64,000 nt of DNA from the NCBI GenBank assembly GCA_963773655.1, contig CAVZBX010000005.1, positions 62,001-126,000 on the forward strand, read 5' to 3'. The notes under the pieces were generated by a model that was not told where the DNA came from, did no database searches, and saw only the letters and a list, made by a program, of their open reading frames with translations. Positions 31,956 to 40,393 of the stretch are shown piece by piece; the stretch's first letter is position 1; each line of letters starts with the position of its first letter. Origin of the DNA: DASSQJ01 sp963773655 (lineage in GTDB: Bacteria > Actinomycetota > Actinomycetes > Actinomycetales > Dermatophilaceae). Position numbers and translations under genes: made by a program.

Positions 31956-33827
31956 TCAGCCGGTGTAGTGGGAGTCCAGCAGGTCGCCGTACTTCTCGGC
32001 GACCACCTTGCGCTTGAGCTTCAGGCTCGGCGTCAGCTCGCCCTCCTCGACGGTCAGGTCGTTCTCGAGGATGGTGAACTTCTTGATCGTCTCCCAGCGG
32101 TTGAGCCCCGCGTTGAGCTCGTCGATGTAGCCCTGGACCATCTCCCGGCACGCGTCCGAGGACACGATCTCCGAGTACGACCGGCCCGCCATCCCGTGCT
32201 GCTCGGCCCACGCCGTGATCGCGTCGGGGTCCAGGGTGACCAGCGCCGAGACGAAGTTGCGGTCGGCCCCGTAGACGACCAGCTGGCTGGCGTAGGGGCA
32301 CAGCCCCTTGAAGGTCGACTCGATGATCGACGGGGCGACGTACTTGCCCCCGCTGGTCTTGAAGAGGTCCTTCTTGCGGTCGGTGATCCGCAGGAACCCG
32401 CGCTCGTCGACCTCGCCGATGTCGCCGGTGTGGAACCAGCCGTCCTCGTCGAAGACCTCGGCGGTGGCGTCGGGGTTGTTGTGGTAGCCCTCCATCACCC
32501 CCGGGCCCCGCAGCAGCACCTCGCCGTCGTCGGCGATCCGCACCTCGGTGCCCGGCAGCGGCCAGCCGACGGCGCCGAACCGGTACGCCTTGGGCCTGGC
32601 CACGAACGAGGCCGCACTGGTCTCGGTGAGGCCGTAGCCCTCCATGATGAGCATGCCCATCGCGTCGAACCAGCGGGCGACGTCCTGGTTCAGCGCGGCC
32701 GAGCCGCTGATGAAGAAGCGCACCCGGCCCCCGAACCGCTCGCGGATCTTGGTGCCGATGATCTTGTCGGAGAGCGAGTGCTGGAGGGCGAGCAGACCCG
32801 AGGGGCTCTTGCCCTGCTCCCGCAGGGCGCTGACCTCGCGGCCCACGCCACTGGCCCAGGTGAAGAGCTTGAGCTTCAGCCCGCCCTCACCCTCCATCAT
32901 CGTCTGGATCCGGCCGTAGGCCTTCTCGAAGATGCGCGGGGCCGCCCCCATGAACGTCGGCTGCACGACGGCGAGGTTGTCGACGATCTTGTCGATCCGG
33001 CCGTCGATGGCGGTCGGGAAGCCGATCTGCAGCGGCAGGGTGAGCAGCACCTTGCCGAAGACGTGCGCGAGCGGCAGCCAGAGGTACTGGAGGTCGTCCT
33101 CGCTGAGGATGCCGGTCGCGTCCACGGCCGCGGCCTCGTAGGTCCAGGCGCTGTGCCGCAGCCGCACGCCCTTGGGGCGGCCGGTGGTGCCGGACGTGTA
33201 GATGATCGTGGCCAGCTGGTCGGGCTGGATCGCGTCGATGCGGGCGTCGACGGCACCGGGGTCGCCGCCGAGGTACTCGCGGCCCAGGGTGCGCAGGTCG
33301 TCCATCGACAGGGTCCACTCGTCCCCGTCGTCGACCGGGTCCATGACGACGACCTTGGCGACGCCGGGGGTGCGCGGCCTGATCGAGCGCAGCTTCTCGA
33401 GCTGGGTGGCGTCCTCGGCGAACACCACCGTCGACCCGGAGTCGGAGAGGATGTAGGCGACGTCGTCGGCCATCGTCGTCGGGTAGATCGTCGTGGTGGC
33501 GCCACCGCAGAGCATGACCGCCAGGTCGGCGAGCGCCCACTCGTAGCGCGTGTTGGACGCGATGGCGACCCGGTCCTCGGGCCCGATCCCGAGGGCGATG
33601 AGCCCGGCGGCGAGCTCGCGGACGACCTCGTCGAGCTCGCTCCACGACACCGTGACCCACTCGTCGCCCGAGTCGGAGACGACGGCGTGCATGTAGGCGG
33701 CGCGGTCCGGGACGGCTGCCACCCGTTCCCGGAAGAGGTGACCGACGCTCTGCGACCGGTTCTGGAGGACCCCGTGGTCGACCGGCTCGTCGGTGGGGGC
33801 GTGGATCTGGGGCTGGGCGGTCGTCAT
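31956..33827 (-). CDS. fadD: Long-chain acyl-CoA synthetase
   Basis: A 623-residue AMP-forming fatty-acid:CoA ligase, of the FadD15-like actinobacterial group. The P-loop motif IIYTSGTTGRPKG is at 208-220, the adenylation motif GYGLTETSA near 418, and the FACS signature region DGWFHTGDIGEVDERGFLRI then DRKKDLFKTSGGKYVAP near 500-540. It activates long-chain fatty acids for beta-oxidation or lipid synthesis at the membrane. A GAGGA site precedes the ATG at 33827. Its promoter region contains a small palindrome (33895-33910), a candidate operator. Confidence 0.94.
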   Translation of the reverse strand: MTTAQPQIHAPTDEPVDHGVLQNRSQSVGHLFRERVAAVPDRAAYMHAVVSDSGDEWVTVSWSELDEVVRELAAGLIALGIGPEDRVAIASNTRYEWALADLAVMLCGGATTTIYPTTMADDVAYILSDSGSTVVFAEDATQLEKLRSIRPRTPGVAKVVVMDPVDDGDEWTLSMDDLRTLGREYLGGDPGAVDARIDAIQPDQLATIIYTSGTTGRPKGVRLRHSAWTYEAAAVDATGILSEDDLQYLWLPLAHVFGKVLLTLPLQIGFPTAIDGRIDKIVDNLAVVQPTFMGAAPRIFEKAYGRIQTMMEGEGGLKLKLFTWASGVGREVSALREQGKSPSGLLALQHSLSDKIIGTKIRERFGGRVRFFISGSAALNQDVARWFDAMGMLIMEGYGLTETSAASFVARPKAYRFGAVGWPLPGTEVRIADDGEVLLRGPGVMEGYHNNPDATAEVFDEDGWFHTGDIGEVDERGFLRITDRKKDLFKTSGGKYVAPSIIESTFKGLCPYASQLVVYGADRNFVSALVTLDPDAITAWAEQHGMAGRSYSEIVSSDACREMVQGYIDELNAGLNRWETIKKFTILENDLTVEEGELTPSLKLKRKVVAEKYGDLLDSHYTG

Positions 33828-33894
33828 CGTCTCGTCCTCGACGTCGTCGGCGTGGCGTTGGGTGGATCCTGTCACAGTGCCCACCGTGGGGGGA

Positions 33895-33910
33895 ACCAGT
33901 TGTTACTGGT
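33895..33910. promoter_or_regulatory. Candidate operator palindrome upstream of fadD
   Basis: ACCAGT (33895-33900) and ACTGGT (33905-33910) form a perfect 6-bp inverted repeat around TTGTT-like spacer bases in an AT-richer stretch, 68-83 bases upstream of the fadD start. TetR-type regulators of fatty-acid genes bind similar short palindromes. No regulator gene is adjacent. Confidence 0.35.
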
Positions 33911-33941
33911 GAGTTGCGGCACCTAACGACGGATCCCGCCG

Positions 33942-35093
33942 TCAGGTTCCCCAGCGCCGGTCGCGGGCGGCGTGCGCGGTGTCGACGAGCCCGACCGCGA
34001 GCCAGGACAGGAGCATCGAGGAGCCCCCGTAGGAGACGAACGGCAGCGGGAGCCCGGTGACCGGCAGCAGCCCGAGGTTCATCCCGACGTTCTGGGTCAC
34101 CTGCACGGCGAGCCAGGTCGCGACGCCGACGCCGACCAGCCGCCCGAACGGCTGCTCGGCCCGCGCCGCGACGAGGAGCACGCGGAGCACGACGACGGCG
34201 AGCAGCAGCACCAGCCCGGCGGCCCCGGCGAACCCCAGCTCCTCGCCGGCGACCGAGAACACGAAGTCGTTGAGCTGGTAGGGAACCAAGCCGCCCTGGG
34301 TGCGCTCGCCCTCCATGAAGCCCTGGCCCCACAGCCCGCCACCGCCGATCGCCAGCCGCACCTGGCGCGTCTGGTAGCCGAGCCCCAGCGGGTCCGCGGA
34401 GGGGTCGAGGAAGGCGGTGAGGCGGTCGCGGCGGTAGCCGCTGACGAGCGGGCTGGTGACCAGCACCGCGGCGGCGCCGGCGCCGAGCACGGCGGCCCCG
34501 GCGAGCCAGCGACGCGGGACCCCGCCGACCGCGACGACGACGACGCCGACGGCCGTGACGACCACCGCGGAGCCGAGGTCGGGCTGCAGCAGCACGAGCG
34601 CCACCGGCACGGCGGTGAGGACGGCCGCGAGCGCCACCTCGCGCAGGCCGGGGGCGAGGTCGCGCTCGAGGCGTCCCGCGAGCAGCGCGGCGACGGCGAG
34701 GGTGACCCCGGCCTTGGCGACCTCGGCCGGCTGGAGCGTGAACCCGGCGACCAGCGGCAGCCACGACCTGGCGCCGTTGACGGTGGTCCCGAGCGGGGTG
34801 AGGACGAGGACGAGGAGCACGACCGACCCGAGCCACGCCCACGGCGCCGCCGCCCGGACCCGGGCCTGGCCCGCCCGGGAGACGGCGAGCGCCACCAGCA
34901 GCCCCAGGGCGACCGTGACGAGGTGGCGGACCAGGTAGGCGGTGCCGTCGGTGCGGGCCGTCGCGGACCACACGAGCAGACCGCCGACGAGCGAGGCTCC
35001 CCCGGCGGCGAGGTACAGCCCGACGTCGTGCCGGGCCCAGGGCCTCGGGCCGGTGGGCCCCCGCCCCGGTGCGGGCGGGCCCGCAGGCCTCAC
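33942..35093 (-). CDS. rodA: SEDS-family peptidoglycan glycosyltransferase (RodA type)
   Basis: A 383-residue polytopic membrane protein with about ten helices. SEDS hallmarks are visible: GARSWLPLVAGFTLQPAEVAKAG, LLQPDLGSAVV, the long extracellular loop ending in GGGGLWGQGFMEGERTQGG, DFVFSVAGEELGF and the C-terminal PVTGLPLPFVSYGGSSML. SEDS proteins polymerise glycan strands from lipid II. The Gln-Pro-x-Glu and DFVFSV motifs fit RodA/MrdB better than FtsW, and no mreBCD or penicillin-binding protein lies beside it. The GTG start at 35093 follows ribF by 37 bases containing an imperfect GC hairpin. Confidence 0.92.
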   Translation of the reverse strand: MRPAGPPAPGRGPTGPRPWARHDVGLYLAAGGASLVGGLLVWSATARTDGTAYLVRHLVTVALGLLVALAVSRAGQARVRAAAPWAWLGSVVLLVLVLTPLGTTVNGARSWLPLVAGFTLQPAEVAKAGVTLAVAALLAGRLERDLAPGLREVALAAVLTAVPVALVLLQPDLGSAVVVTAVGVVVVAVGGVPRRWLAGAAVLGAGAAAVLVTSPLVSGYRRDRLTAFLDPSADPLGLGYQTRQVRLAIGGGGLWGQGFMEGERTQGGLVPYQLNDFVFSVAGEELGFAGAAGLVLLLAVVVLRVLLVAARAEQPFGRLVGVGVATWLAVQVTQNVGMNLGLLPVTGLPLPFVSYGGSSMLLSWLAVGLVDTAHAARDRRWGT

Positions 35094-35130
35094 GTGGAGG
35101 GGCCCCCGGCACGAGGCCGGCGGGCCCGCC

Positions 35131-36093
35131 TCACGCGGGGACGATCTTCGAGAGCAGCTCGCGGCACTGCTCGACGTCCCCGGCCATGGCGGTCTTGAGC
35201 TCCTCGATGCTCTCGAACCGCAGGGTGGGCCGGATGTGTGCGGTGAACTCGACCATCACCCTCTCGTCGTAGAGGTCGAGGTCGTCGCGGTCGAGCACGT
35301 ACGCCTCGACCGTGCGGCGGTCCTCGGTGTCGAAGGTGGGGTTGGTGCCGACGCTGATCGCCGCCGGCATGGTGCGCTCCGGGGCGTCCTCCGGGAGCTC
35401 GACGCGGGTGAGCCAGCCGGCGTAGACGCCCTCGGCCGGCACCAGCCCGAGCGAGTCGGCACCCAGGTTCGCCGTGGGGTAGCCGAGGGCCCGGCCGCGG
35501 TGGTTCCCGTGGACGACGGTGCCGATGACCCGGTGGGGGCGGCCGAGGATGCGCGCCGCCTCCGCCACCTGTCCCTCGCGCAGGTGGCGGCGCACGACCG
35601 TGGAGGAGTAGCGCTCGCCGTCGCCGATGTCGTCGAGGGCGATGACCTCGAAGCCGAGCCGTTCGCCGAGCGCCGTGAGCGTCGTGACGTCGCCGGAGTT
35701 GCGGTGCCCGAAGCGGGTGTCCATGCCGACCACGACGCAGCGGGCGTCGAGGCCGCGGACGAACACCGCGCGGACGAACTCCTCGGGGCTCTGGCGGGCG
35801 AACTCGCGGGTGAAGTCGAGGACGAGCAGGCCGTCGATGCCGGCGTCGGCGAGCAGGTCGTCGCGGATCCCGGCGGGTGCGATGAGCTCCGGGGACCGCT
35901 CCGGGTGGAGCACCGCGACGGGGTGCGGGTCGAAGGTGACCGCGACGGTGGGCAGCCCCAGCCGCCGGCCGGCCTCGACGAGGGCCGTGAGCACCGCACG
36001 GTGCCCGCGGTGGACGCCGTCGAAGTTGCCGAGGGAGAGCACGCACGGGCGCATCGCCTCGGGCGTCTGGGCAGGGTCGGTCCAACGATGCAC
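35131..36093 (-). CDS. ribF: Bifunctional riboflavin kinase/FAD synthetase
   Basis: A 320-residue enzyme making FMN and FAD. The N-terminal FAD-synthetase domain has LGNFDGVHRGH (21-31) and the second motif YSSTVVRRHLREG; the C-terminal flavokinase domain has RALGYPTANL, PAEGVYAGW and GTNPTFD. It supplies cofactor for the many flavoproteins in this region. GTG start at 36093. It lies 9 bases downstream of truB in the rbfA-truB-ribF order that normally follows infB. Confidence 0.96.
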   Translation of the reverse strand: MHRWTDPAQTPEAMRPCVLSLGNFDGVHRGHRAVLTALVEAGRRLGLPTVAVTFDPHPVAVLHPERSPELIAPAGIRDDLLADAGIDGLLVLDFTREFARQSPEEFVRAVFVRGLDARCVVVGMDTRFGHRNSGDVTTLTALGERLGFEVIALDDIGDGERYSSTVVRRHLREGQVAEAARILGRPHRVIGTVVHGNHRGRALGYPTANLGADSLGLVPAEGVYAGWLTRVELPEDAPERTMPAAISVGTNPTFDTEDRRTVEAYVLDRDDLDLYDERVMVEFTAHIRPTLRFESIEELKTAMAGDVEQCRELLSKIVPA

Positions 36094-36102
36094 GGGGACA
36101 CT

Positions 36103-37047
36103 CTACGAAGTCGCGGGGGCCAGGACGGACAACGAGCGCACGGTCGGTGCGCTCTCGTCGAGGACGGCGACCAGGGTGCCGTCGGGGGCGAACGCCGCGA
36201 CCGGGCCCGTACGGCCGGGCGCTTCGGACGGGATCCGCTGGCCGAAGCCCAGGCTGCGGGCCTCCTCGGCGGTCAGCTCTCGCGCCGGGAGGGTCGCACG
36301 GGCCGCGTCGGCGAGCGGCACGACGGGCATCGGCTCGCCCTGACGGGCCTCCAGCGCGGCCAGCGGGTGCGCCGCATCGAGGGTGAACCCGCCGACGCGG
36401 GTTCGGCGCAGGGCCGTGAGGTGGCCACCGCAGCCCAGCGCCTCGCCGAGGTCGCGGGCGAGGGCCCGCACGTAGGTACCGGACGACACCGTCACCTCGA
36501 CCTCGACGTCGAGGACGGGCACACCGCCGGCGTCGGCCTCCTGCACCTCACCGACCTCGAACCGGGACACGGTGACCAGCCGCGCGGGCAGCGCGACGTC
36601 CTCACCCGCGCGGACCCGGTGGTAGGCCCGCTCCCCCTTGACCTTGATCGCGCTCACCGCGCTCGGCCGCTGGAGGATCGCGCCGGTGAGCGCGCCCGCG
36701 GCCCGCAGGACGTCGTCACGGGTGAGGCCGTGTGCCCCGGCGGCGGCGGTCACCTCCCCCTCCGCGTCGTCGGTGAGCGTGACCTGGCCGAGGCGCACGG
36801 TGGCGGTGTACTCCTTGTCGGTCCCGACGAGGAAGGTCAGCAGCTTGGTGCCCCGGCCGACGCCGAGCACCAGGACGCCGGTGGCCATCGGGTCCAACGT
36901 CCCGGCGTGGCCGACCTTGCGGGTGGCGCACAGCCGCCGGGCCCGGGCCACGACGTCGTGGCTGGTCCAGCCGCGCGGCTTGTCGACGACGAGCAGGCCG
37001 TCCGCGGCGGGCGCGTCCTGGTGCGGTCGGTCAGCGTCCGTCGGCAC
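36103..37047 (-). CDS. truB: tRNA pseudouridine(55) synthase
   Basis: A 314-residue TruB, which forms pseudouridine 55 in the T-loop of tRNAs. The catalytic aspartate is Asp52 in GHAGTLDPMATG. Other blocks are LLVVDKPRGWTSHDVV at the N-terminus, KEYTATVRLG, and GTYVRALARDLGEALG; a C-terminal PUA-like domain follows. The GTG start at 37047 overlaps the rbfA end by 17 bases; the alternative start is unclear because no closer ATG exists before the conserved LLVVDKP. Confidence 0.95.
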   Translation of the reverse strand: MPTDADRPHQDAPAADGLLVVDKPRGWTSHDVVARARRLCATRKVGHAGTLDPMATGVLVLGVGRGTKLLTFLVGTDKEYTATVRLGQVTLTDDAEGEVTAAAGAHGLTRDDVLRAAGALTGAILQRPSAVSAIKVKGERAYHRVRAGEDVALPARLVTVSRFEVGEVQEADAGGVPVLDVEVEVTVSSGTYVRALARDLGEALGCGGHLTALRRTRVGGFTLDAAHPLAALEARQGEPMPVVPLADAARATLPARELTAEEARSLGFGQRIPSEAPGRTGPVAAFAPDGTLVAVLDESAPTVRSLSVLAPATS

Positions 37048-37510
37048 CCGGGGCCCCGGCCTCCGCCCCGTCCCCGGCCCGGTCGACGTCCTCCTGCTCG
37101 TGGCGGTAGGGGTCGGCCTCGCCGGCATACCGCTTCCCCGCCGCCGCTCGCGCGACCTCGGCGTCGCGCTCGCGGGCCTGCTTGAGCAGGTCCTCGACAT
37201 GGGCGGCGTTCTCGGGCACGGCGTCGGCGATGAACTCGAGGCTGGGGGTGAGCCGGATGCCGAGCTGGCGACCCACGAAGGAGCGCAGCCTGCCCTTGTT
37301 CTTCTCCAGGAGACGGGCGGTGGTCTCGTGCTGCTCCTCGTCGCCGAAGACGGTGTAGAAGACCGAGGCGTGCTGGAGGTCACCGGTGACCCGGACGTCG
37401 GTGAGGGTGACGAACCCGAGGTCGGGGTCCTTGACGATCGACTCCAGGTTGGCGGCGGTGACGGTCTTGATCCGGTCGGCCACCCGACGGGCGCGTGCTT
37501 CGTCGACCAC
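37031..37510 (-). CDS. rbfA: Ribosome-binding factor A
   Basis: A 159-residue KH-fold assembly factor for the 30S subunit. Family blocks are ARARRVADRIKTVTAANLE, DLGFVTLTDVRVTGDLQHASVFYTVFG and RLTPSLEFIADAVPENAAHVEDLLKQ. A charged C-terminal extension (about 125-159) is typical of actinobacteria. The GTG start at 37510 follows AGGAGGAGCC. In most bacteria rbfA follows infB; here a three-gene plus-strand cassette separates them by about 3 kb. Confidence 0.95.
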   Translation of the reverse strand: MVDEARARRVADRIKTVTAANLESIVKDPDLGFVTLTDVRVTGDLQHASVFYTVFGDEEQHETTARLLEKNKGRLRSFVGRQLGIRLTPSLEFIADAVPENAAHVEDLLKQARERDAEVARAAAGKRYAGEADPYRHEQEDVDRAGDGAEAGAPGADGR

Positions 37511-37579
37511 GGCTCCTCCTCAGCTCGGCGGGACAGGGCCGCCACCACCCTAGACCGGGGCTCTGGGTACGATCGACAC

Positions 37580-38161
37580 GTGCTGCAGACCGGTCGTGGC
37601 GTCCTGCGCGCGTCGCGCGCGGCGGTCGCGACCCTCCTCGTCCTGGGTCTCGCCGGCTCGGCCCACACCATGGGCGGCGGCGCCGCGCCCGGCCCGATGG
37701 CCGTGCTGGTGCTCGCCCTGCTCGTCGGCCCGGTGGCCTGGTGGTGCACGCGGCGTCGGCTGGACACGGCACACCTGTTCCTGCTCCTCGGCGGCACCCA
37801 GGTGGCCGTGCACCTCGTCCTCTCGGCGATGGCCCCGGTCACGGGCACCGCCGCCGCGGCCCACGTCCACGAGGGGCTGCCGGCCGGGCTCGGTGCCGGG
37901 GGCGCGGTCGCGGCGCACGAGCACCTGCCGGGGGCGGGGATGCTCCTCCTGCACGTGGCCGCCACCGTCCTCACCGCCCTCCTGCTGGCGCGGGCCGAGG
38001 ACGTCCTCTGGCGGGTCGTGACGCTGCTGCTGCCCCGCTACGCCGGCCGGGTCCGCCTGCCGGCCGGGGCCCGCACCACCGTCGACCCGGTGGTCGTCGT
38101 GCTCAGCGGGCGCGCGCCGCGTCCGCTGGGGGGTCGCGCCCCGCCCGTCGCGCTCGCCTGA
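37580..38161 (+). CDS. Four-helix membrane protein with His-rich loop (copper-associated context)
   Basis: A 193-residue protein with predicted helices at about 11-30, 38-56, 64-84 and 118-137. The loop before the last helix carries HVHE (95-98) and HEH (113-115), and a His-Thr-Met (29-31) sits near the first helix; such clusters often bind Cu or Zn. No named family was recognised. It is followed after 96 bases by a PCu(A)C copper chaperone lipoprotein and then a Tat-exported DyP peroxidase, so a role in copper handling is likely (inference). The GTG start at 37580 is only about 10 bases from a TACGAT -10-like box, so the message may be nearly leaderless. Confidence 0.75.
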   Translation: MLQTGRGVLRASRAAVATLLVLGLAGSAHTMGGGAAPGPMAVLVLALLVGPVAWWCTRRRLDTAHLFLLLGGTQVAVHLVLSAMAPVTGTAAAAHVHEGLPAGLGAGGAVAAHEHLPGAGMLLLHVAATVLTALLLARAEDVLWRVVTLLLPRYAGRVRLPAGARTTVDPVVVVLSGRAPRPLGGRAPPVALA

Positions 38162-38257
38162 GCCGGTCCCGGAGGTCCAGGGCCGGCCCACCGCCGACCC
38201 CCGACCGAACGACCGGCCGGCACCGACGCGTGCCGGCGCGACCCGAGGAGACCCTCC

Positions 38258-38893
38258 GTGCACCACCACCCCCTGTCCGCGACCCGCCGGGTCGCCCTCA
38301 CGGCCGCCCTGGCCGCCCTCACCCTCGGCGTGGCCGCCTGCGGCACCACGTCGACCACCTCCGGCGCCGACCCGTCGTCCTCGGCGGCCTCGGCTCCCCT
38401 CACCCTCGTGGACGGCTGGGTCAAGGCCGTCGACGTGCCGATGCCCGACGCCTCCCCGTCGATGTCCACGAGTCCCTCGGCGACCGAGTCCGAGTCCGGG
38501 GACGCGACCGAGGGCATGGACCCGTCGATGCCGATGACCGCCATGTTCGGCACCCTCCGCAACGGGACCGAGGAGGAGATCATCGTCTCCGGCGGCTCCT
38601 CGCCCGCGGCCGGGGCGGTCGAGCTCCACGAGGTCGTCAGGACCGACTCCGGCGCGATGCAGATGCAGCCCAAGCCCGGTGGCTTCGTCGTCGCCGCCGG
38701 CTCCGACCACGTCCTCCAACCGGGCGGCGACCACGTCATGCTCCTGGGCCTGACCGATTCGCTCGTCAACGGGTCGGAGGTCGCGGTGACGTTGCAGACC
38801 TCCGCCGGCGAGGTCACGTTCACCGTCCCGGTCCGCACGTTCAGCGGCGCGGAGGAGTCCTACGCGCCCGGTCCGGACTCCTCCGGGTCGTGA
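38258..38893 (+). CDS. PCu(A)C-type copper chaperone lipoprotein
   Basis: A 211-residue secreted lipoprotein. The N-terminus MHHHPLSATRR is followed by a hydrophobic stretch and a lipobox LGVAAC with Cys28 as the lipidation site. The mature domain has the PCu(A)C copper motif: His124 (ELHEV), Met134/Met136, His159 and Met161 (DHVM), matching H-x(n)-M-x(~22)-H-x-M. Such proteins bind Cu(I) outside the membrane and deliver it to cuproenzymes. A Met/Asp/Ser-rich insertion (about 62-93) adds further Met residues. The GTG start has GAGGAG at good spacing. The stop overlaps the DyP gene (GTGA). Confidence 0.92.
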   Translation: MHHHPLSATRRVALTAALAALTLGVAACGTTSTTSGADPSSSAASAPLTLVDGWVKAVDVPMPDASPSMSTSPSATESESGDATEGMDPSMPMTAMFGTLRNGTEEEIIVSGGSSPAAGAVELHEVVRTDSGAMQMQPKPGGFVVAAGSDHVLQPGGDHVMLLGLTDSLVNGSEVAVTLQTSAGEVTFTVPVRTFSGAEESYAPGPDSSGS

Positions 38894-40137
38894 GCCGGCC
38901 GGAGACCCCGCCACCCCCGCCGACGGACGGGGCGCAGGACCGTGCGGCGGCGAGCCCCCGCCGCCGCACGGTGCTGCTGTCGGGCCTGCTCGGCGCCGGC
39001 GCCGGCCTGGCCGCGGGCGCCGGGGCGGCGGCGGCCGGAGGCGACGGCCCGCCGCCGGACGCCCGGCTCGCGGCGGCCCGCGCCGTCGCGCGCCCGTTCC
39101 GGGGCACCCACCAGGCGGGCATCCTCGAACCGCCGCCGCCGTACGCGGCGTTCGTCGCCCTCGACCTCGCCGACGGCGTTGACCGCGACGGGGTGCGGCG
39201 CCTGCTCACCGTGTGGACCGACGACATCGAGCGGCTGATGGCCGGTCGAGCTCCGCTCACCGACCTCGAGCCCGAGCTGGCGGCCGTCCCGGCCTCCCTC
39301 ACCGTGACGGTGGGCGTGGGCGCCCGCGTGGTGGCGGCGGCCGGGGCGCAGCGCCCGGGCTGGCTGGCACCGCTACCCGCGTTCCCGGAGGTCGACCGGC
39401 TCCAGGACGCCTGGAGCGGTGGCGACCTGCTGCTCCAGCTGTGCGCCGACAGCCCGACCACGGTGTCGCACGCGCAGCGCCGGCTCACGACGTCGGTCGC
39501 GGACCTGGCCACCGTGCGCTGGGTGCAGCGCGGGTTCCGGGAGCCCTTCGAGGGCCCCGGCGTGCCGATGCGGAACCTGTTCGGCCAGGTCGACGGCACC
39601 GTGCAGCCCGACGTCACCGGGCTGGACGCCGACCTGCTGTGGGGGGGCGACGACGGGCCGGCGTGGCTGCGCGGCGGGTCCTCGGTGGTCGTCCGCAGGA
39701 TCGCGATGCGGCTCGACGACTGGGACCGGGTGGACCGGTCCTCACGCGAGAACGCCATCGGGCGCCGCCTCGACACCGGGGCCCCCGTGACCGGTGGGAC
39801 CGTCGACACCCCCGCCGACCTCGATGCCACCGACGAGCTGGGCTTCCACGTCGTCGACGACGCCGCCCACCTGCGGCGGGCGCACGCCGGTGAGCCGCAC
39901 GAGCGGTTCCTGCGCCGTCCGTACTCCTACGACGACGAGCCGGGTGGAGAGCACGGCTCGGGCCTGGTCTTCGTCGCCTACCAGGCGGACCCGGTGCGGC
40001 AGTTCGTGCCGGTGCAGCGCCGGCTGGCGGAGCTGGACCTGCTCAACCTCTGGACGGTGCCGGTCGGATCGGCGGTGTTCGCGGTGCTGCCGGGGGCGGC
40101 TGACGGCGAGGTGCTGGGCCAGGCCCTGTTCGCCTGA
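38890..40137 (+). CDS. Tat-exported dye-decolorising (DyP-type) heme peroxidase
   Basis: A 415-residue DyP peroxidase. A twin-arginine signal (PRRRTVLLSG, residues 23-32, then a Gly/Ala-rich core) is followed by HQAGI (74-78), the distal motif GQVDG at 232-236 with its catalytic aspartate, an Arg in VVRRIAMRL and a probable proximal heme His327 before RRPYSYD. This is the EfeB/DtpA-like A/P class; it oxidises phenolics or other electron donors with H2O2. In Streptomyces the Tat-secreted DtpA works with copper chaperones, so pairing with PCu(A)C fits a similar pathway (family knowledge). It overlaps the lipoprotein gene (GTGA). Confidence 0.93.
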   Translation: MSRPETPPPPPTDGAQDRAAASPRRRTVLLSGLLGAGAGLAAGAGAAAAGGDGPPPDARLAAARAVARPFRGTHQAGILEPPPPYAAFVALDLADGVDRDGVRRLLTVWTDDIERLMAGRAPLTDLEPELAAVPASLTVTVGVGARVVAAAGAQRPGWLAPLPAFPEVDRLQDAWSGGDLLLQLCADSPTTVSHAQRRLTTSVADLATVRWVQRGFREPFEGPGVPMRNLFGQVDGTVQPDVTGLDADLLWGGDDGPAWLRGGSSVVVRRIAMRLDDWDRVDRSSRENAIGRRLDTGAPVTGGTVDTPADLDATDELGFHVVDDAAHLRRAHAGEPHERFLRRPYSYDDEPGGEHGSGLVFVAYQADPVRQFVPVQRRLAELDLLNLWTVPVGSAVFAVLPGAADGEVLGQALFA

Positions 40138-40315
40138 CCGGGTCCGGGCGGGGAACCCCTCGGCCCACGTGCACGACGCCCCGAGCGGTCGCGGCGGCTC
40201 CCCGTGCTCGGGTCAGGGCAGGGGCGTTGTCGTCCACCCGGCGTCCGTGCTGGTCCGTACGGCCCCCCACGTCCAGCCCGAACCGCACCCGGAGCCGCCC
40301 GTGACCTGGCACGGG

Positions 40316-40382
40316 AATGTCGACGTCGCACGGGTCGGCAACCCGTGCGACGTCGACATTTCGGGGTGACCCCGAAATGTCG
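40316..40382. repeat. Two overlapping, mutually exclusive perfect hairpins
   Basis: Stem 1 pairs 40316-40335 with 40341-40360: 20 bp, loop CGGCA. Stem 2 pairs CGACATTTCGGGG (40354-40366) with 40370-40382: 13 bp, loop TGA. They share bases 40354-40360, so the RNA can form only one at a time. The AATGTCGAC/GTCGACATT half-element occurs three times in alternating orientation, like a short REP unit. Confidence 0.85.
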
Positions 40383-40393
40383 GGGTCAGCGCC

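Noticed and set aside
33942..35093. FtsW instead of RodA
   Set aside because: No mur or fts division genes are adjacent and the RodA-type motifs fit better, though sequence alone does not settle it fully.
40316..40382. CRISPR-like reading of the repeated AATGTCGAC elements
   Set aside because: There are only three half-units in alternating orientation, with no regular spacers and no cas genes in the window.
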